Virus record (IMG/VR): IMGVR_UViG_3300042335_000790
Span: 1-48,911 of that record
Length of the DNA stretch: 48,911 nucleotides
Source of the DNA: a virus
Strand: one strand, 5' to 3'
A program made the translations under genes and the position numbers. The notes under the pieces are model-generated. The model was not told the origin of the DNA, made no database searches, and worked only from the letters and a program-made list of their open reading frames with translations. Shown here piece after piece: positions 1 to 13,413 of this stretch. Positions within the stretch are counted from its first letter, which is position 1; each line of letters starts with the position of its first letter.

Positions 1-1530
1 TGAACCTTGGTCGCCTTGATGGCCTTGGTCGCCTTGATGGCCTTGGTCGCCTTGATGTCCTTGGTCGCCTTGATGTCCTTGGTCGCCTTGATGGCCTTGG
101 TCGCCTTGATGGCCTTGGTCGCCTTGATGTCCTTGGTCGCCTTGATGTCCTTGGTCGCCTTGATGTCCTTGGTCGCCTTGATGGCCTTGGTCGCCTTGAT
201 GGCCTTGGTCGCCTTGATGGCCTTGGTCGCCCTGATATCCTGTTCCTTGGTCTCCCTGTGGACCCTCCGATCCTTGTGGGCCTAATTGGCCTTCAATCCC
301 AGGAATGCCTTGATGCCCTTGTTCACCCTTATATCCTTGGTCACCTTGTGATCCTTGATCACCTTGTGAGCCTTGATCACCCTGTGAACCTTGGTCTCCA
401 CTTGAACCTTGTTCGCCTTGTGAACCTTGTTCGCCTTGTGGACCTTGCTCGCCTTGTGAACCTTGAGCTCCGTCTGGTGGTCCTTGGGGACCTATATCGC
501 CTTGGTCACCTTGATGTCCTTGGTCACCTTGATGGCCTTGATCTCCCTGATAGCCTTGATCTCCCTGATAGCCTTGATCTCCCTGATGGCCTTGATCGCC
601 TTGGTCACCTTGTGAGCCTTGGTCACCTTGTGAGCCTTGGTCACCTTGTGAGCCTTGGTCACCTTGTGAACCTTGGTCACCTTGCGAACCTTGAGCTCCG
701 TCTGGTGGTCCTTGGGGACCTATATCACCTTGATGTCCTTGGTCACCCTGTGAACCTTGGTCACCCTGTGAACCTTGGTCACCCTGTGAACCTTGGTCAC
801 CCTGTGAACCTTGGTCACCCTGTGAACCTTGGTCACCTTGTGAACCTTGGTCACCTTGTGAACCTTGGTCACCTTGTGAACCTTGGTCACCTTGTGAACC
901 TTGGTCACCTTGTGAACCTTGGTCACCTTGTGAACCTTGGTCACCCTGATGTCCTTGGTCACCCTGATGTCCTTGATCGCCCTGATGTCCTTGATCGCCC
1001 TGATGTCCTTGGTCGCCCTGATGTCCTTGATCGCCCTGATGTCCTTGGTCACCTTGATGTCCTTGATCGCCCTGATATCCTTGATCGCCCTGATATCCTT
1101 GATCGCCCTGATATCCTTGGTCACCCTGATGTCCTTGATCGCCCTGATGTCCTTGATCGCCCTGATGTCCTTGATCGCCCTGATATCCTTGATCGCCCTG
1201 ATATCCTTGGTCACCTTGATATCCTTGATCGCCCTGATATCCTTGGTCACCTTGATGTCCTTGGTCGCCTTGATGGCCTGCTCCCTGATATCCTTGGTCA
1301 CCTTGATGTCCTTGGTCACCTTGATGTCCTTGGTCACCTTGATGTCCTTGGTCACCTTGATGTCCTTGGTCACCCTGTGAACCTTGGTCACCCTGTGAAC
1401 CTTGGTCACCCTGTGAACCTTGGTCGCCCTGATGTCCTTGGTCGCCCTGATGTCCTTGGTCGCCCTGATGTCCTTGGTCGCCCTGATGTCCTTGATGGCC
1501 CTGATGGCCCTGATGTCCTTGAGGGGCTGG
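1..1530. repeat. 9/18-bp tandem repeat array encoding collagen triplets
   Basis: Units of nine bases (one Gly-X-Gln triplet) pair into 18-base units and then into longer blocks in which the X residue is constant: a run of Ser units, then His, then Tyr, then Ser again. One longer segment containing the GPPDGAQ interruption is present twice about 225 bases apart. This indicates growth by slippage and segmental duplication. Because every unit is a multiple of three without stops, long spurious frames exist on both strands. Confidence 0.9.
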
Positions 1531-1575
1531 GGGTAATAATTCAATTATTTCGGTTACCGTAACGCAGTTAGCCAT
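1..1575 (-). CDS. collagen-like repeat protein, partial (C-terminus outside window)
   Basis: Read on the minus strand, the frame opens with [19 protein letters not shown] and then continues as Gly-X-Gln triplets to the window edge: 525 codons, no stop. X is mostly Asp alternating with His, Ser or Tyr ([18 protein letters not shown]), and the third position is almost always Gln. This is a collagen-like triple-helix repeat, a common building block of phage tail fibres and surface fibrils. Proline is rare, so stability would have to come from Gln and charged side chains (inference). The triplet register breaks at two copies of a GPPDGAQ segment (near 470-490 and 695-715) and at two short GA/GT units. 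An AAGGA ribosome site precedes the ATG. It lies 17 bases downstream of the LamG protein and is probably cotranscribed with it. The other frames through the repeat are also open but have no collagen pattern. Confidence 0.9.
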   Translation of the reverse strand, partial: MANCVTVTEIIELLPPAPQGHQGHQGHQGHQGDQGHQGDQGHQGDQGHQGDQGSQGDQGSQGDQGSQGDQGHQGDQGHQGDQGHQGDQGHQGDQGYQGAGHQGDQGHQGDQGYQGDQGYQGDQGYQGDQGYQGDQGHQGDQGHQGDQGHQGDQGYQGDQGYQGDQGYQGDQGHQGDQGHQGDQGHQGDQGHQGDQGHQGDQGHQGDQGHQGDQGSQGDQGSQGDQGSQGDQGSQGDQGSQGDQGSQGDQGSQGDQGSQGDQGSQGDQGSQGDQGSQGDQGHQGDIGPQGPPDGAQGSQGDQGSQGDQGSQGDQGSQGDQGSQGDQGDQGHQGDQGYQGDQGYQGDQGHQGDQGHQGDQGDIGPQGPPDGAQGSQGEQGPQGEQGSQGEQGSSGDQGSQGDQGSQGDQGSQGDQGYKGEQGHQGIPGIEGQLGPQGSEGPQGDQGTGYQGDQGHQGDQGHQGDQGHQGDQGHQGDQGHQGDQGHQGDQGHQGDQGHQGDQGHQGDQGHQGDQGHQGDQGHQGDQGS

Positions 1576-1592
1576 ATGATTCCTTATCTAGT

Positions 1593-6625
<5,033 letters not shown>

Positions 6626-6629
<4 letters not shown>

Positions 6630-7834
6630 TTTTCAACTACGAATCTGAATTTGAAAGGAAATTTTCTGTCAAGGAATTGCTTGTCCACATCCCTTAGGGG
6701 CGAATAAGAAACAATTTCTACAAATTCGGCTGAACACCTGACCTGCTTTATGTTGCTGATTCTCAGGTGGTCTAAAGCCTCCTTGACGTCCAGTATCGAT
6801 CTTCCTTTCAAGGAAAAAGGCCTGTTCTCAAGAAATTCAAATTCTCTGTACAATCGTCCGCATTCGCACCTCTGATATGTATCTGTAATTCGGCAAAAAT
6901 CTCCATTCCAGTATCTGACAAATGGGCTGGGAAGATTGAAATAATCGGTGGAAACTAATTTTTCCTCCACATCCTCGCACCACGACAAGTTGTCCATGAG
7001 ATGGTAGTTTCTGTGTCTGCAGGTGAAGAAAGAAGCCCCACCATCCCAGCAGCGCATGTGATCGCAGATGTCATCTACATGACCTTCAAAAAGGAAGGCG
7101 GCATCTTCCGACATTATTTTTTCATTGCTATTACTTAGAAGATGACAAACTTTTGATTTGAATTTTTGCTCTCTAATGTAATGACACATTGAATTTATTG
7201 AAGGACCAGGAGAAAATATCACGTCAATTTCATTTTTTAATACGTGATCAAAAAATCCATTGAAAAATTCCTTTTTTTGATCTTGGAACATTTTGAAATT
7301 CACATAATGGGTTGTTGCCTTTCTTTTAATTCCATGGTGTTCCATGAAGTTATCTGAATCAGACCTGACAGTTATGGCTTTGTCTTTTTCATATCTTGAT
7401 GTGTTGAAAAAATACAAAACATTGGGATTTTCTTTTATTTCAAACTCATCCATTATGAGATCGTAATGGTTGGTGGCCTCTATAAAATAAAGAAGAGGAT
7501 CCCATCTGAGGTACGAGAATGGAAGGCCAGTTGTACTTCCACTTGTCGCCATGGACTGGGATTCGCTCAATACGGAATTAACGTACCACGATGATTTGTC
7601 TGTAAGGTCTGACTTAGACTTGATCTCAGAAAAATTCTTGTAGATGGGACTGTTCTGCATTGCCCATAGTTGTATGTTTTTTCTGAGTATTGAAGTTACT
7701 TCTCTGACGATCTCTTCGTCCTCATAGAGAAGTCCTAAGCAAAATGGCTTGTATTCGTGTATAACCTGTTTGTTCGGGACGTCCGAAGACCTCCACTTTA
7801 GCACAAAATTCTTCAGGTCCTGTGTATTCCGCAT
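6626..7834 (-). CDS. PaaK/CapK-like adenylate-forming enzyme
   Basis: A 402-residue protein with the hallmarks of the ANL superfamily branch that holds phenylacetate-CoA ligase and the capsule enzyme CapK. The Ser/Thr/Gly-rich ATP loop TSGSTTGLPF is at residues 97-106. A YWNGD element near 308 and CECGR at 323-327 match the conserved ligase core (usually Y-x-T-G-D followed by a CxCG turn). Such enzymes activate a carboxylate as an acyl-adenylate. The substrate cannot be read from sequence. It lies between a GT2 glycosyltransferase (22-base overlap upstream) and the LamG fibre gene (4-base overlap downstream), so it probably takes part in decorating a surface glycan or the fibre itself. At about 400 residues it is slightly short for PaaK, like CapK-type proteins. 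Confidence 0.75.
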
Positions 7835-8496
7835 CCTTCTCTTATGTAGAAATTAAGCGTCACCTTTTTGGTGTGGGCCCATTCCACATAATCCCATCTG
7901 GAAACCAGGTCCCAGTCATTGCATTTGGTGACTTTTCTCCAACCGCCATACTTGTTGATTAGGTGCCTCTTGTGAAGTATTTCACTGGTGTCTATGTGGC
8001 CTGGTTTTGGAGCATGGGGGTGCATTCTTATTCCGACTATGTTCATTTCGCTGTCGTACAATCTTGTTCCCGTATACGCCATGTCGGCGTCGTTTTCCCT
8101 AAGAGCTTTGTACAGAGATTCAAGATGATCTGGCTCAAACCAATTGTCGTCGTCCAGATATGCTATAAGATTATGACTACTGTTCATTATCGCAAAGTTT
8201 CTCGGACCCCATCCCGCCGCTCCGCAGTTGACCGGAAGGTTATGAAAATTAAACCTCTTGTCTTCTATTTCCACTTCCTTGCAATACTTTATAGTCTCCG
8301 TACATGAGTAACACTCCTTGCACGTGTTTTTGTCAAATGCGTGGCGACAACCATCCTTGACTACCATACACTCAAAATTTTCATAGGTTTGATTTCTGAG
8401 TGATTCTACGGCTCTTTCCACCCATTTTATTTTGGAGTGATATGTCGGAAGACAAACCAGTATTTTCTCGTTAGACACTCCTTGTCCTATTTTCAT
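7813..8496 (-). CDS. family 2 glycosyltransferase
   Basis: A 227-residue GT-A fold enzyme. The N-terminal strand ILVCLPTYHS starts the nucleotide-sugar domain and the metal-binding acidic motif AYLDDDNW is at residues 113-119, followed by PDHLESLYKAL, all typical of GT2. Between them is a Cys-rich insertion (five Cys at residues 50-72) that may bind metal; this is unusual for a short GT2. AGGAGG lies just upstream of the ATG. It is the first gene of the minus-strand surface block, so transcription of the adenylating enzyme, LamG and collagen genes probably starts upstream of it. Confidence 0.85.
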   Translation of the reverse strand: MKIGQGVSNEKILVCLPTYHSKIKWVERAVESLRNQTYENFECMVVKDGCRHAFDKNTCKECYSCTETIKYCKEVEIEDKRFNFHNLPVNCGAAGWGPRNFAIMNSSHNLIAYLDDDNWFEPDHLESLYKALRENDADMAYTGTRLYDSEMNIVGIRMHPHAPKPGHIDTSEILHKRHLINKYGGWRKVTKCNDWDLVSRWDYVEWAHTKKVTLNFYIREGCGIHRT

Positions 8497-8607
8497 CTGC
8501 CTCCTTGCGGGTCGCCGTGCGGCGGAACGCGCATTATTATTTATTCACCGAATCGGATAGGAACAAAGTTCCGGGAAAAAAATAAAACCAAAATCATATA
8601 TAAATGA
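8497..8607. promoter_or_regulatory. divergent intergenic region with TATATAAATG element
   Basis: The gap between the divergent GT2 and protease genes is AT-rich near the protease and contains ATATATAAATG directly before its start, resembling the T4-type late promoter core (TATAAATA). A small GGAAC-AAA-GTTCC hairpin lies mid-gap. No sigma70-type pair is clear. The promoter reading is tentative. Confidence 0.3.
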
Positions 8608-9372
8608 ATGCGAGCGACATTGATGGCTCTATTTTCAATGTTGATTTTCACATCCTCTTATGCCGGGACAATAGACCCTTCTACCCCGGATGAAAAGTAC
8701 AGGATTTACGGAGAAGAGCACGGATGCGTTGTGAGATTGAAGGGCAGATGCTTTTGCAAGAAAGAAAAGGGCAAAGAGCATGATTTTGTGGCTTCTGCGG
8801 TTGTTATCAAGCCGCACTGGGTAATAACGGCGGCTCACGTTGTCAAAGAGACAAAAAATGTTGTCGTTAACGTCGGCAAAAAGAACTACGAAATAAAGAA
8901 AATCATAGTGAAAGATGGGTACGACGAAGATATCATAGGCCTAAATGACATAGCCGTCGCGTATTCGGAAGAAGATTTCGGATTGGACTTTTATCCCGAA
9001 CTTTACAGCGAAAAGGATGAAGTCGGCAAGGTTGCGAGTATTTGCGGATATGGTTTGACGGGTACCTTTTCCAGCGGTGCCGTTAGGTCCGATGACAACA
9101 AAAGGGCAGGATCTAACATCGTGGACAGAATAGACAGGAACTGTCTTGTCTGCACTAATATGGGCGGAAAGAAAACTAAATTGGAATTTCTGATAGCCAG
9201 CGGAGATTCGGGCGGAGGTCTGTTTATTGACCAGAAGCTTGCGGGAATAAATTCATTCGTCATGTCTGATGATGAAGGCCCCAACTCCGACTATGGTGAC
9301 GAATGCGCTCACACAAGGATATCTCAGTATTTAGATTGGATTCTGGAACAGACCGGCTCAGCAGAAAGATAG
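8608..9372 (+). CDS. secreted trypsin-like serine protease
   Basis: A 254-residue S1-family (chymotrypsin fold) protease. A signal peptide (MRATLMALFSMLIFTSSYAG, hydrophobic core, cleavage after SYA or AG) is followed by the complete catalytic triad in normal order: His77 in ITAAHV, Asp114 in LNDIAV and Ser201 in SGDSGGG. The mature part has seven Cys, enough for disulfides, which fits an oxidising compartment. It would act in the periplasm or outside the cell after Sec export. No Shine-Dalgarno lies before this ATG. An ATG four bases upstream is out of frame, and an in-frame ATG at 8623 is preceded by a weak GCGAG, so the true start may be there with the signal peptide still intact. Its 3' end overlaps a convergent gene by 49 bases. 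Secreted proteases are rare in phages; the role is unknown. Confidence 0.85.
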   Translation: MRATLMALFSMLIFTSSYAGTIDPSTPDEKYRIYGEEHGCVVRLKGRCFCKKEKGKEHDFVASAVVIKPHWVITAAHVVKETKNVVVNVGKKNYEIKKIIVKDGYDEDIIGLNDIAVAYSEEDFGLDFYPELYSEKDEVGKVASICGYGLTGTFSSGAVRSDDNKRAGSNIVDRIDRNCLVCTNMGGKKTKLEFLIASGDSGGGLFIDQKLAGINSFVMSDDEGPNSDYGDECAHTRISQYLDWILEQTGSAER

Positions 9373-9752
9373 ATTGATTTGGGATTTGATCCAAGTACCA
9401 TTTTTAAATAAGGACAGGCCCAAACGAGCATTTTTTCAAATTTCAAACCCTCTCCAAATATCTCATAAATCCAACCATCCATAAATACTTTAAGCAATTC
9501 GGCCCGAGCATCACAACCACGATACCATTCGTATTCGGTCCTTAATTCAAAATCTCCAACAATGCCCTTGGCTTCGGAACCACGAAGCAGTATTTCATCC
9601 ACACCAGAAACATCCGGAGGCAAATTCATCCTTGTGATCGGAGATGGAGATAGATCGTAAGTCCATCCATTATAATTTACATAAAGACGAGAGTCTTTTC
9701 TTGTTATTTTTGTGTACTCTGGCCTTGATTTATCTGGATTGAATATACTCAA
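9324..9752 (-). CDS. hypothetical protein, 142 aa
   Basis: Not recognised. A mixed alpha/beta-looking soluble protein with no signal peptide or membrane segment. It appears to start with TTG inside the stop region of the epimerase gene (TTGA overlap), with a purine-rich GAAGAG upstream. The first in-frame ATG is 41 codons later. Position directly after the epimerase in the same direction suggests cotranscription and possibly a link to sugar metabolism, but nothing in the sequence proves this. Its 3' end is antisense to the end of the protease gene. Confidence 0.55.
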   Translation of the reverse strand: MSIFNPDKSRPEYTKITRKDSRLYVNYNGWTYDLSPSPITRMNLPPDVSGVDEILLRGSEAKGIVGDFELRTEYEWYRGCDARAELLKVFMDGWIYEIFGEGLKFEKMLVWACPYLKMVLGSNPKSIYLSAEPVCSRIQSKY

Positions 9753-10648
9753 GACAAACTCTTCAAATAATCATCCAGATTCACCTTGGGTTCCCACCCC
9801 AAAATCCTTCTGGATTTGGATATGTCGGCGAGGGTTTCTCTCATTTCGCCGGGTCTTTGTGGTATGAATTCAATGTTGTCGGACATGGTTTTGGCTATTT
9901 CCAAAACCGAGTTATTCTTTCCAGTTCCGACATTGAAGACGGTGCCGAAATACTCATCGTCAATATCCTTTGTGGACGCCAACACATTTGCCTCCACAAC
10001 ATCGGAAACATTCGTGAAATCACGACGCTGCAGTCCGTCTCCCACAACTGTCAGTGGTTGTCCATTTGCCCTTTGTCTCTTGAAAATGCCGATGACGGGA
10101 GCGTATTGTCCCTTGGTTGGTTCTCCATTTCCGTAAATGTTGAAGTATCTGAAAATGATAGTTTTCAGACCAAACAAGGAAGTGTACATTGAGCACAATT
10201 TTTCCCCCGAAACCTTGGATACGGAATAGGGATTGAGAGGATCGTCCGGCTGAGATTCTTTATTGGGAACAGGGTTGTTTCCGTAAGCGGAAGAGGTCGA
10301 TGAATACATCAATCTTTTTATGCCGTTGATTCTGCTGCATTGGAGGATGTTCGCCGTACCGAGAGAATTTGTCCTAACGGCCTTAACTGGATTCTCTATG
10401 GTCGGTCCAATTCTAGATTCTGCCGCCAAATGAAAGACATAGTCCACTCCTTTGAACAAAGGCGAAATTGAATTCATTTCTGCTATGTCAATTTTATGAT
10501 TTGAGCAGGACGGATTCCAGTTGAATGTGTCCGTGGAGTTGGAGGATTCGTCGTCAATGCAAATCACTTCATGCCCCGTAAGCAACAATCTGTCTATAAG
10601 ATTTGACCCTATGAAACCCGCCCCGCCCGTAACCAGACTCTTTGTCAT
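9749..10648 (-). CDS. NAD-dependent nucleotide-sugar epimerase/dehydratase (extended SDR)
   Basis: A 299-residue extended short-chain dehydrogenase of the GalE/RmlB/WbpP group. The Rossmann motif TGGAGFIGSN is at residues 7-16, an acidic residue ends the second strand (IDDE), the HLAAES segment is at 73-78, and the catalytic Tyr141-x3-Lys145 (YSVSK) follows a Ser/Thr-rich SSTSSAYG strand. The PYSVSK and RYFNIYG elements favour a UDP-sugar 4-epimerase. The exact sugar (UDP-Glc, UDP-GlcNAc or UDP-GlcA) cannot be told. It would supply the glycosyltransferases in the window with an activated sugar. It is a complete domain, slightly shorter than cellular GalE (about 338 residues). Confidence 0.85.
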   Translation of the reverse strand: MTKSLVTGGAGFIGSNLIDRLLLTGHEVICIDDESSNSTDTFNWNPSCSNHKIDIAEMNSISPLFKGVDYVFHLAAESRIGPTIENPVKAVRTNSLGTANILQCSRINGIKRLMYSSTSSAYGNNPVPNKESQPDDPLNPYSVSKVSGEKLCSMYTSLFGLKTIIFRYFNIYGNGEPTKGQYAPVIGIFKRQRANGQPLTVVGDGLQRRDFTNVSDVVEANVLASTKDIDDEYFGTVFNVGTGKNNSVLEIAKTMSDNIEFIPQRPGEMRETLADISKSRRILGWEPKVNLDDYLKSLS

Positions 10649-10649
10649 G

Positions 10650-11354
10650 TTAAATTCTTTCGTTTGAAAATTCCTGAGTGAAAAATTGCTCCACGAATGG
10701 AGTTATCGCAGACCTGTAATATATCTTGTCGAAATCAAATGGAATGTCGTCTCCGTAAATTTTTTTGACCCAAGGAGAAAGAAGCAGGTAGAAATATGAT
10801 ATTTCTCCGTTCGCACTCCACCTCTCAAGATTTTTTTTGTTCGCCGAGAAGGAATCGTAGTCCAATAAATTTTTGGATTCCATGAAAAATCGTGTATTTT
10901 TGAGTTCAGTTATGACCTTTGATTCTTTGGTTGAAACTCCGATCTGATCAGATGTGAGAGCCTTGTTCAATTTCTTTCGGTACATTTTCTGCCATATTTT
11001 CCATCTCTTCCATGCCTTTTCGCCGACCAAGCAGTGGGGTTCTATCAACGCATGAATGTCTCCCTCTTTTATTGATTTCAATATTTGAATTTGCGACCGC
11101 ACATATGTTCTGAGGTCCTTGTCTTCCAGAACTCCCTTCATTTCCCGGGCGAGTTTGTAGCAATATTTGAAAAGAGTTGATTTTCTAGGGTCGGTGTTTT
11201 TCTTGAGTTTCGCGAAAGATTCCTTTGGAATCTCTCTCCGACATTCTTCCTCCCAGATTATGGCGATCTTGAAGGCTTTCGCCTCCATATCGTTCATCTT
11301 GTATTTGATGATCGGTTCAAGTTCGCTCATTTTCCCGTATTGCAAAATGCTCAT
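10650..11354 (-). CDS. hypothetical protein, about 234 aa
   Basis: Not recognised. A basic, mostly helical protein rich in Lys, Trp and Tyr with several predicted long helices, no signal peptide. The frame extends upstream to a TTG at 11417. ATG starts at 11354 (MSILQYGKMS) or 11330 (MSELEPIIKYKMND, preceded by GGGAAA) are more likely, and the region beyond looks like leader sequence. It ends one base before the epimerase start region and is probably cotranscribed with it. Confidence 0.6.
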   Translation of the reverse strand: MSILQYGKMSELEPIIKYKMNDMEAKAFKIAIIWEEECRREIPKESFAKLKKNTDPRKSTLFKYCYKLAREMKGVLEDKDLRTYVRSQIQILKSIKEGDIHALIEPHCLVGEKAWKRWKIWQKMYRKKLNKALTSDQIGVSTKESKVITELKNTRFFMESKNLLDYDSFSANKKNLERWSANGEISYFYLLLSPWVKKIYGDDIPFDFDKIYYRSAITPFVEQFFTQEFSNERI

Positions 11355-11439
11355 GTGTAGGTATGATCTGTTTCCGGAAACTTGAACTAATATAACCTGA
11401 AACCTGAAAACGAACAACTGTAGAACATTTGCGGTGAGA

Positions 11440-11833
11440 TGCTGCTTGATTTTTCGGGGGGACCCGAACCATGCCAGTTAGAAACTCCTGGTAGTCGTCC
11501 TAAGCGTTGTGTCGAGAGGCACATGAGGTAAACCAATAACAAAGGGCTGTATCAGTCTCGCGAAAGACTTTTTGGCTAGGCGAAAGCCGTGCGTTTTTCC
11601 CGTGAAACCCGACAGTAGTTTGATCTGTCAAGGGGCCTGGGTCACGGTCCATAATGGACAAAAAATCAATAAAGTCGTATAAGCGGATATGAAGGACGGG
11701 AAGTAGGCGGTCAAGCAGAAAAGACGGAATGTCCGAACTGAGGACTGAACTCGTCTGAGATTTTCGGTTATCTAGAGTATATTCTAGATAACTATAATCT
11801 TAAGATTAGTAGGGTCCAAAGGGAAGGACCCCC
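11440..11833 (+). ncRNA. candidate large structured RNA
   Basis: About 440 bases between genes hold no credible protein frame but many nested perfect hairpins: GTGTC-GAGA-GGCAC (11510-11523, GNRA loop), GTCT-CGCGAA-AGAC near 11566, GGC-GAAA-GCC near 11579, GACAG/CTGTC inside a longer CCGTGA-AA-CCC / GGG-TCACGG arm (11600-11648), GTCCA-TAA-TGGAC (11647-11659), an AGACG/CGTCT arm enclosing GTCC/GGAC (11722-11757), a 10-bp GTTATCTAGA hairpin (11767-11792), the palindrome AATCTTAAGATT, and GGGTCC/GGACCC at the end (11812-11831). Several loops are GNRA. This is the pattern of an ornate phage non-coding RNA. I could not match it to RNase P, tmRNA, group I or group II introns, and strand is inferred from the direction of the next genes. 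Confidence 0.45.
11767..11792. other. 10-bp perfect hairpin
   Basis: GTTATCTAGA and its exact complement enclose a six-base loop (GTATAT). There is no U-run after it, so it is not a standard terminator. It lies near the 3' end of the structured stretch and may be part of that RNA or a protein-binding palindrome ahead of the polymerase operon. Confidence 0.6.
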
Positions 11834-11860
11834 TTCTATAAACACATAATTGGATAATGC

Positions 11861-12064
11861 ATGAACACAGATCATTTGGTCCCAAAAAGTCCTAGTAAAA
11901 GCAATAAAGATGGTAGAACTACCGACAAGAAACTCAAACGGTATCTCAGGAGGATATCCGATAGAAAAGGAATATCTTACAAGGAGGCAATTTTAAAGTT
12001 TTATGGGGTTGAATCATTGAAAAAACTAGATGAACGACTGGTTCATTCTCTTTTCAAAGATTGA
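11861..12064 (+). CDS. small basic hypothetical protein, 67 aa
   Basis: Not recognised. Highly Lys/Arg-rich (about a third of residues), probably helical, so nucleic-acid binding is possible. It sits between the structured RNA stretch and the DNA polymerase gene, 38 bases from the latter. The upstream region has only a weak GGAT ribosome site, so it could be a chance frame. Confidence 0.4.
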   Translation: MNTDHLVPKSPSKSNKDGRTTDKKLKRYLRRISDRKGISYKEAILKFYGVESLKKLDERLVHSLFKD

Positions 12065-12102
12065 GATGGATTGTTCTAGAAAAACATGTAGAATGATTTT
12101 CA

Positions 12103-13413
12103 ATGACCGATTTTGTTGAATTCCTGCCGCGTCTCAAGGGCAAGGACGTATACTTCAGCCTGAACAAGGAAAATCCGGACTGGAACGAGTCGGTTGGCGT
12201 TGAGCTTTCCTTTCGTCACGGCGGAGAGTCGCTGACGTTGTCCTTGGATGACGTGGATCAGTCTTCTTACCTCGCCTCTTCTCTTCATCATGTTCTGGAC
12301 GGCGGAAACGCGCTGATCTCTTGGTGCGCCAAGGATGTTTTTTCTTTTTTGAAGGGCCGCACCGGAATCGGATTGGAGCTGAAAGGGAAAATTTATGATC
12401 TTTCCGTCATATCTTCGTATCTCGGAATGGAGGCGGACAAGCCAAAGACGTTCAGGGAGGCTGTTGCTCTCCTGAAGTCCTGTTTGTCCGATCCCGGCTG
12501 GGAGCAATTCAAGTCTTTTTATTTCGGAGTATATGAACCACTTTTTTCTGAGGTTCTTCCCGAAATAGAGACGTGCTGTCTCGTGGACAACAAGAGAAGG
12601 AGTTGCGTCTACGCCACCTACGTGATTGAAGGTCAGGTGAACGGAAGACTCAGGACCGTCAAGACAGGGCGGAATTCTTACAATCCTCATTCAATGGGTC
12701 CTGACGACAAGCGTGATATCAGGCCACAGGACTACGACGACGTTTTTTTGTATTTTGACTACCGAAACATGGAGGTCAACGTCCTTCAATGGCTGTCGGG
12801 AGACGGGGATTTGGCAAGAGTGCTGGAGTCCGGTTCTGATCCATACAAGGAGATATGGCGGATCATCACCCGGCAGGAGCCCACAGAAGGCCACAGAAAG
12901 ATATGTAAGGACATATTCCTGCCCGTGGTATTCGGTCAAGGCAAATCTTCCTTGGCGGCCAAATTGAAAATTTCGGAAGAAATTGCTTCCAGACTCATAC
13001 ATAGCCTTGGTAAGACATTTCCCGTTGCCTTTGACTGGGTCAACTCCCAGTCAACCAATGGCAACAACACGGCGACTGACGCCTTCGGCCGCAAAAGGAC
13101 TTTTGACGGCCGGGAGCAGTACAAAGTTAAAAACTTTTGTATCCAGTCCCCAGCGAGCATGATCTGTTTGAGAAAACTTGTGCGTCTTCACGAGGCTCTG
13201 GCCTCTAGGGCGAGCATATGTTTTCACGTACATGATGGATATTACGTCCTTTGCAAGAAAAGCGAAATCAATTCAATTGCGGAACTCGGAATCAGAACTC
13301 TCGAGGAGGACGATTCCATGTTTCCGGGTCTCGCAATGCGTGTCTCCTGCAGGGCGGGAGACAGGTTGGATGACATGCGTTCTATAACACTAACAAAAAG
13401 GGTTTCAATATGA
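12103..13413 (+). CDS. polA: compact family A DNA polymerase with degenerate exonuclease domain
   Basis: A 436-residue PolA-type polymerase. Motif A is YFDYRNMEVNVLQWLSGD with metal-binding Asp219. Motif B is R265-KIC-K269 followed by FLPVVFG. Motif C is HVHD with Asp378. Before motif A, ATYVIEGQVNGRLRT matches the template-binding TGRLS region. Residues about 10-115 resemble the 3'-5' exonuclease fold (CAKDVFSFL like the ExoII NxKxD region, IYDLSVISSYLG like ExoIII), but the ExoI acidic pair is missing, so proofreading activity looks lost. The E. coli Phe762 position is Leu273. At 436 residues it is far shorter than Pol I, with thumb and fingers trimmed. It overlaps the next gene by four bases (ATGA). 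It is the likely replicative polymerase of this phage, replacing the family B enzyme of T4. Confidence 0.8.
   Translation: MTDFVEFLPRLKGKDVYFSLNKENPDWNESVGVELSFRHGGESLTLSLDDVDQSSYLASSLHHVLDGGNALISWCAKDVFSFLKGRTGIGLELKGKIYDLSVISSYLGMEADKPKTFREAVALLKSCLSDPGWEQFKSFYFGVYEPLFSEVLPEIETCCLVDNKRRSCVYATYVIEGQVNGRLRTVKTGRNSYNPHSMGPDDKRDIRPQDYDDVFLYFDYRNMEVNVLQWLSGDGDLARVLESGSDPYKEIWRIITRQEPTEGHRKICKDIFLPVVFGQGKSSLAAKLKISEEIASRLIHSLGKTFPVAFDWVNSQSTNGNNTATDAFGRKRTFDGREQYKVKNFCIQSPASMICLRKLVRLHEALASRASICFHVHDGYYVLCKKSEINSIAELGIRTLEEDDSMFPGLAMRVSCRAGDRLDDMRSITLTKRVSI

Noticed and set aside
1-1530. CRISPR array
   Set aside because: The repeats are contiguous 9/18-base units without unique spacers, and they code for collagen triplets in frame.
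7-1562. Long plus-strand and alternative minus-strand frames across the repeat array
   Set aside because: They are by-products of 9-base repeats without stops. Only the minus frame starting at 1575 gives an ordered Gly-X-Gln pattern with a unique N-terminus and ribosome site.
11355-11417. TTG start extending the 255-aa unknown protein
   Set aside because: No ribosome site, unusual composition, and better ATG starts follow at 11354 and 11330.
11418-11860. Group I or group II intron in or before the polymerase gene
   Set aside because: No recognisable P/Q/R/S or domain V sequence, and the polymerase frame downstream is complete from its own start, so there is no split exon to join.
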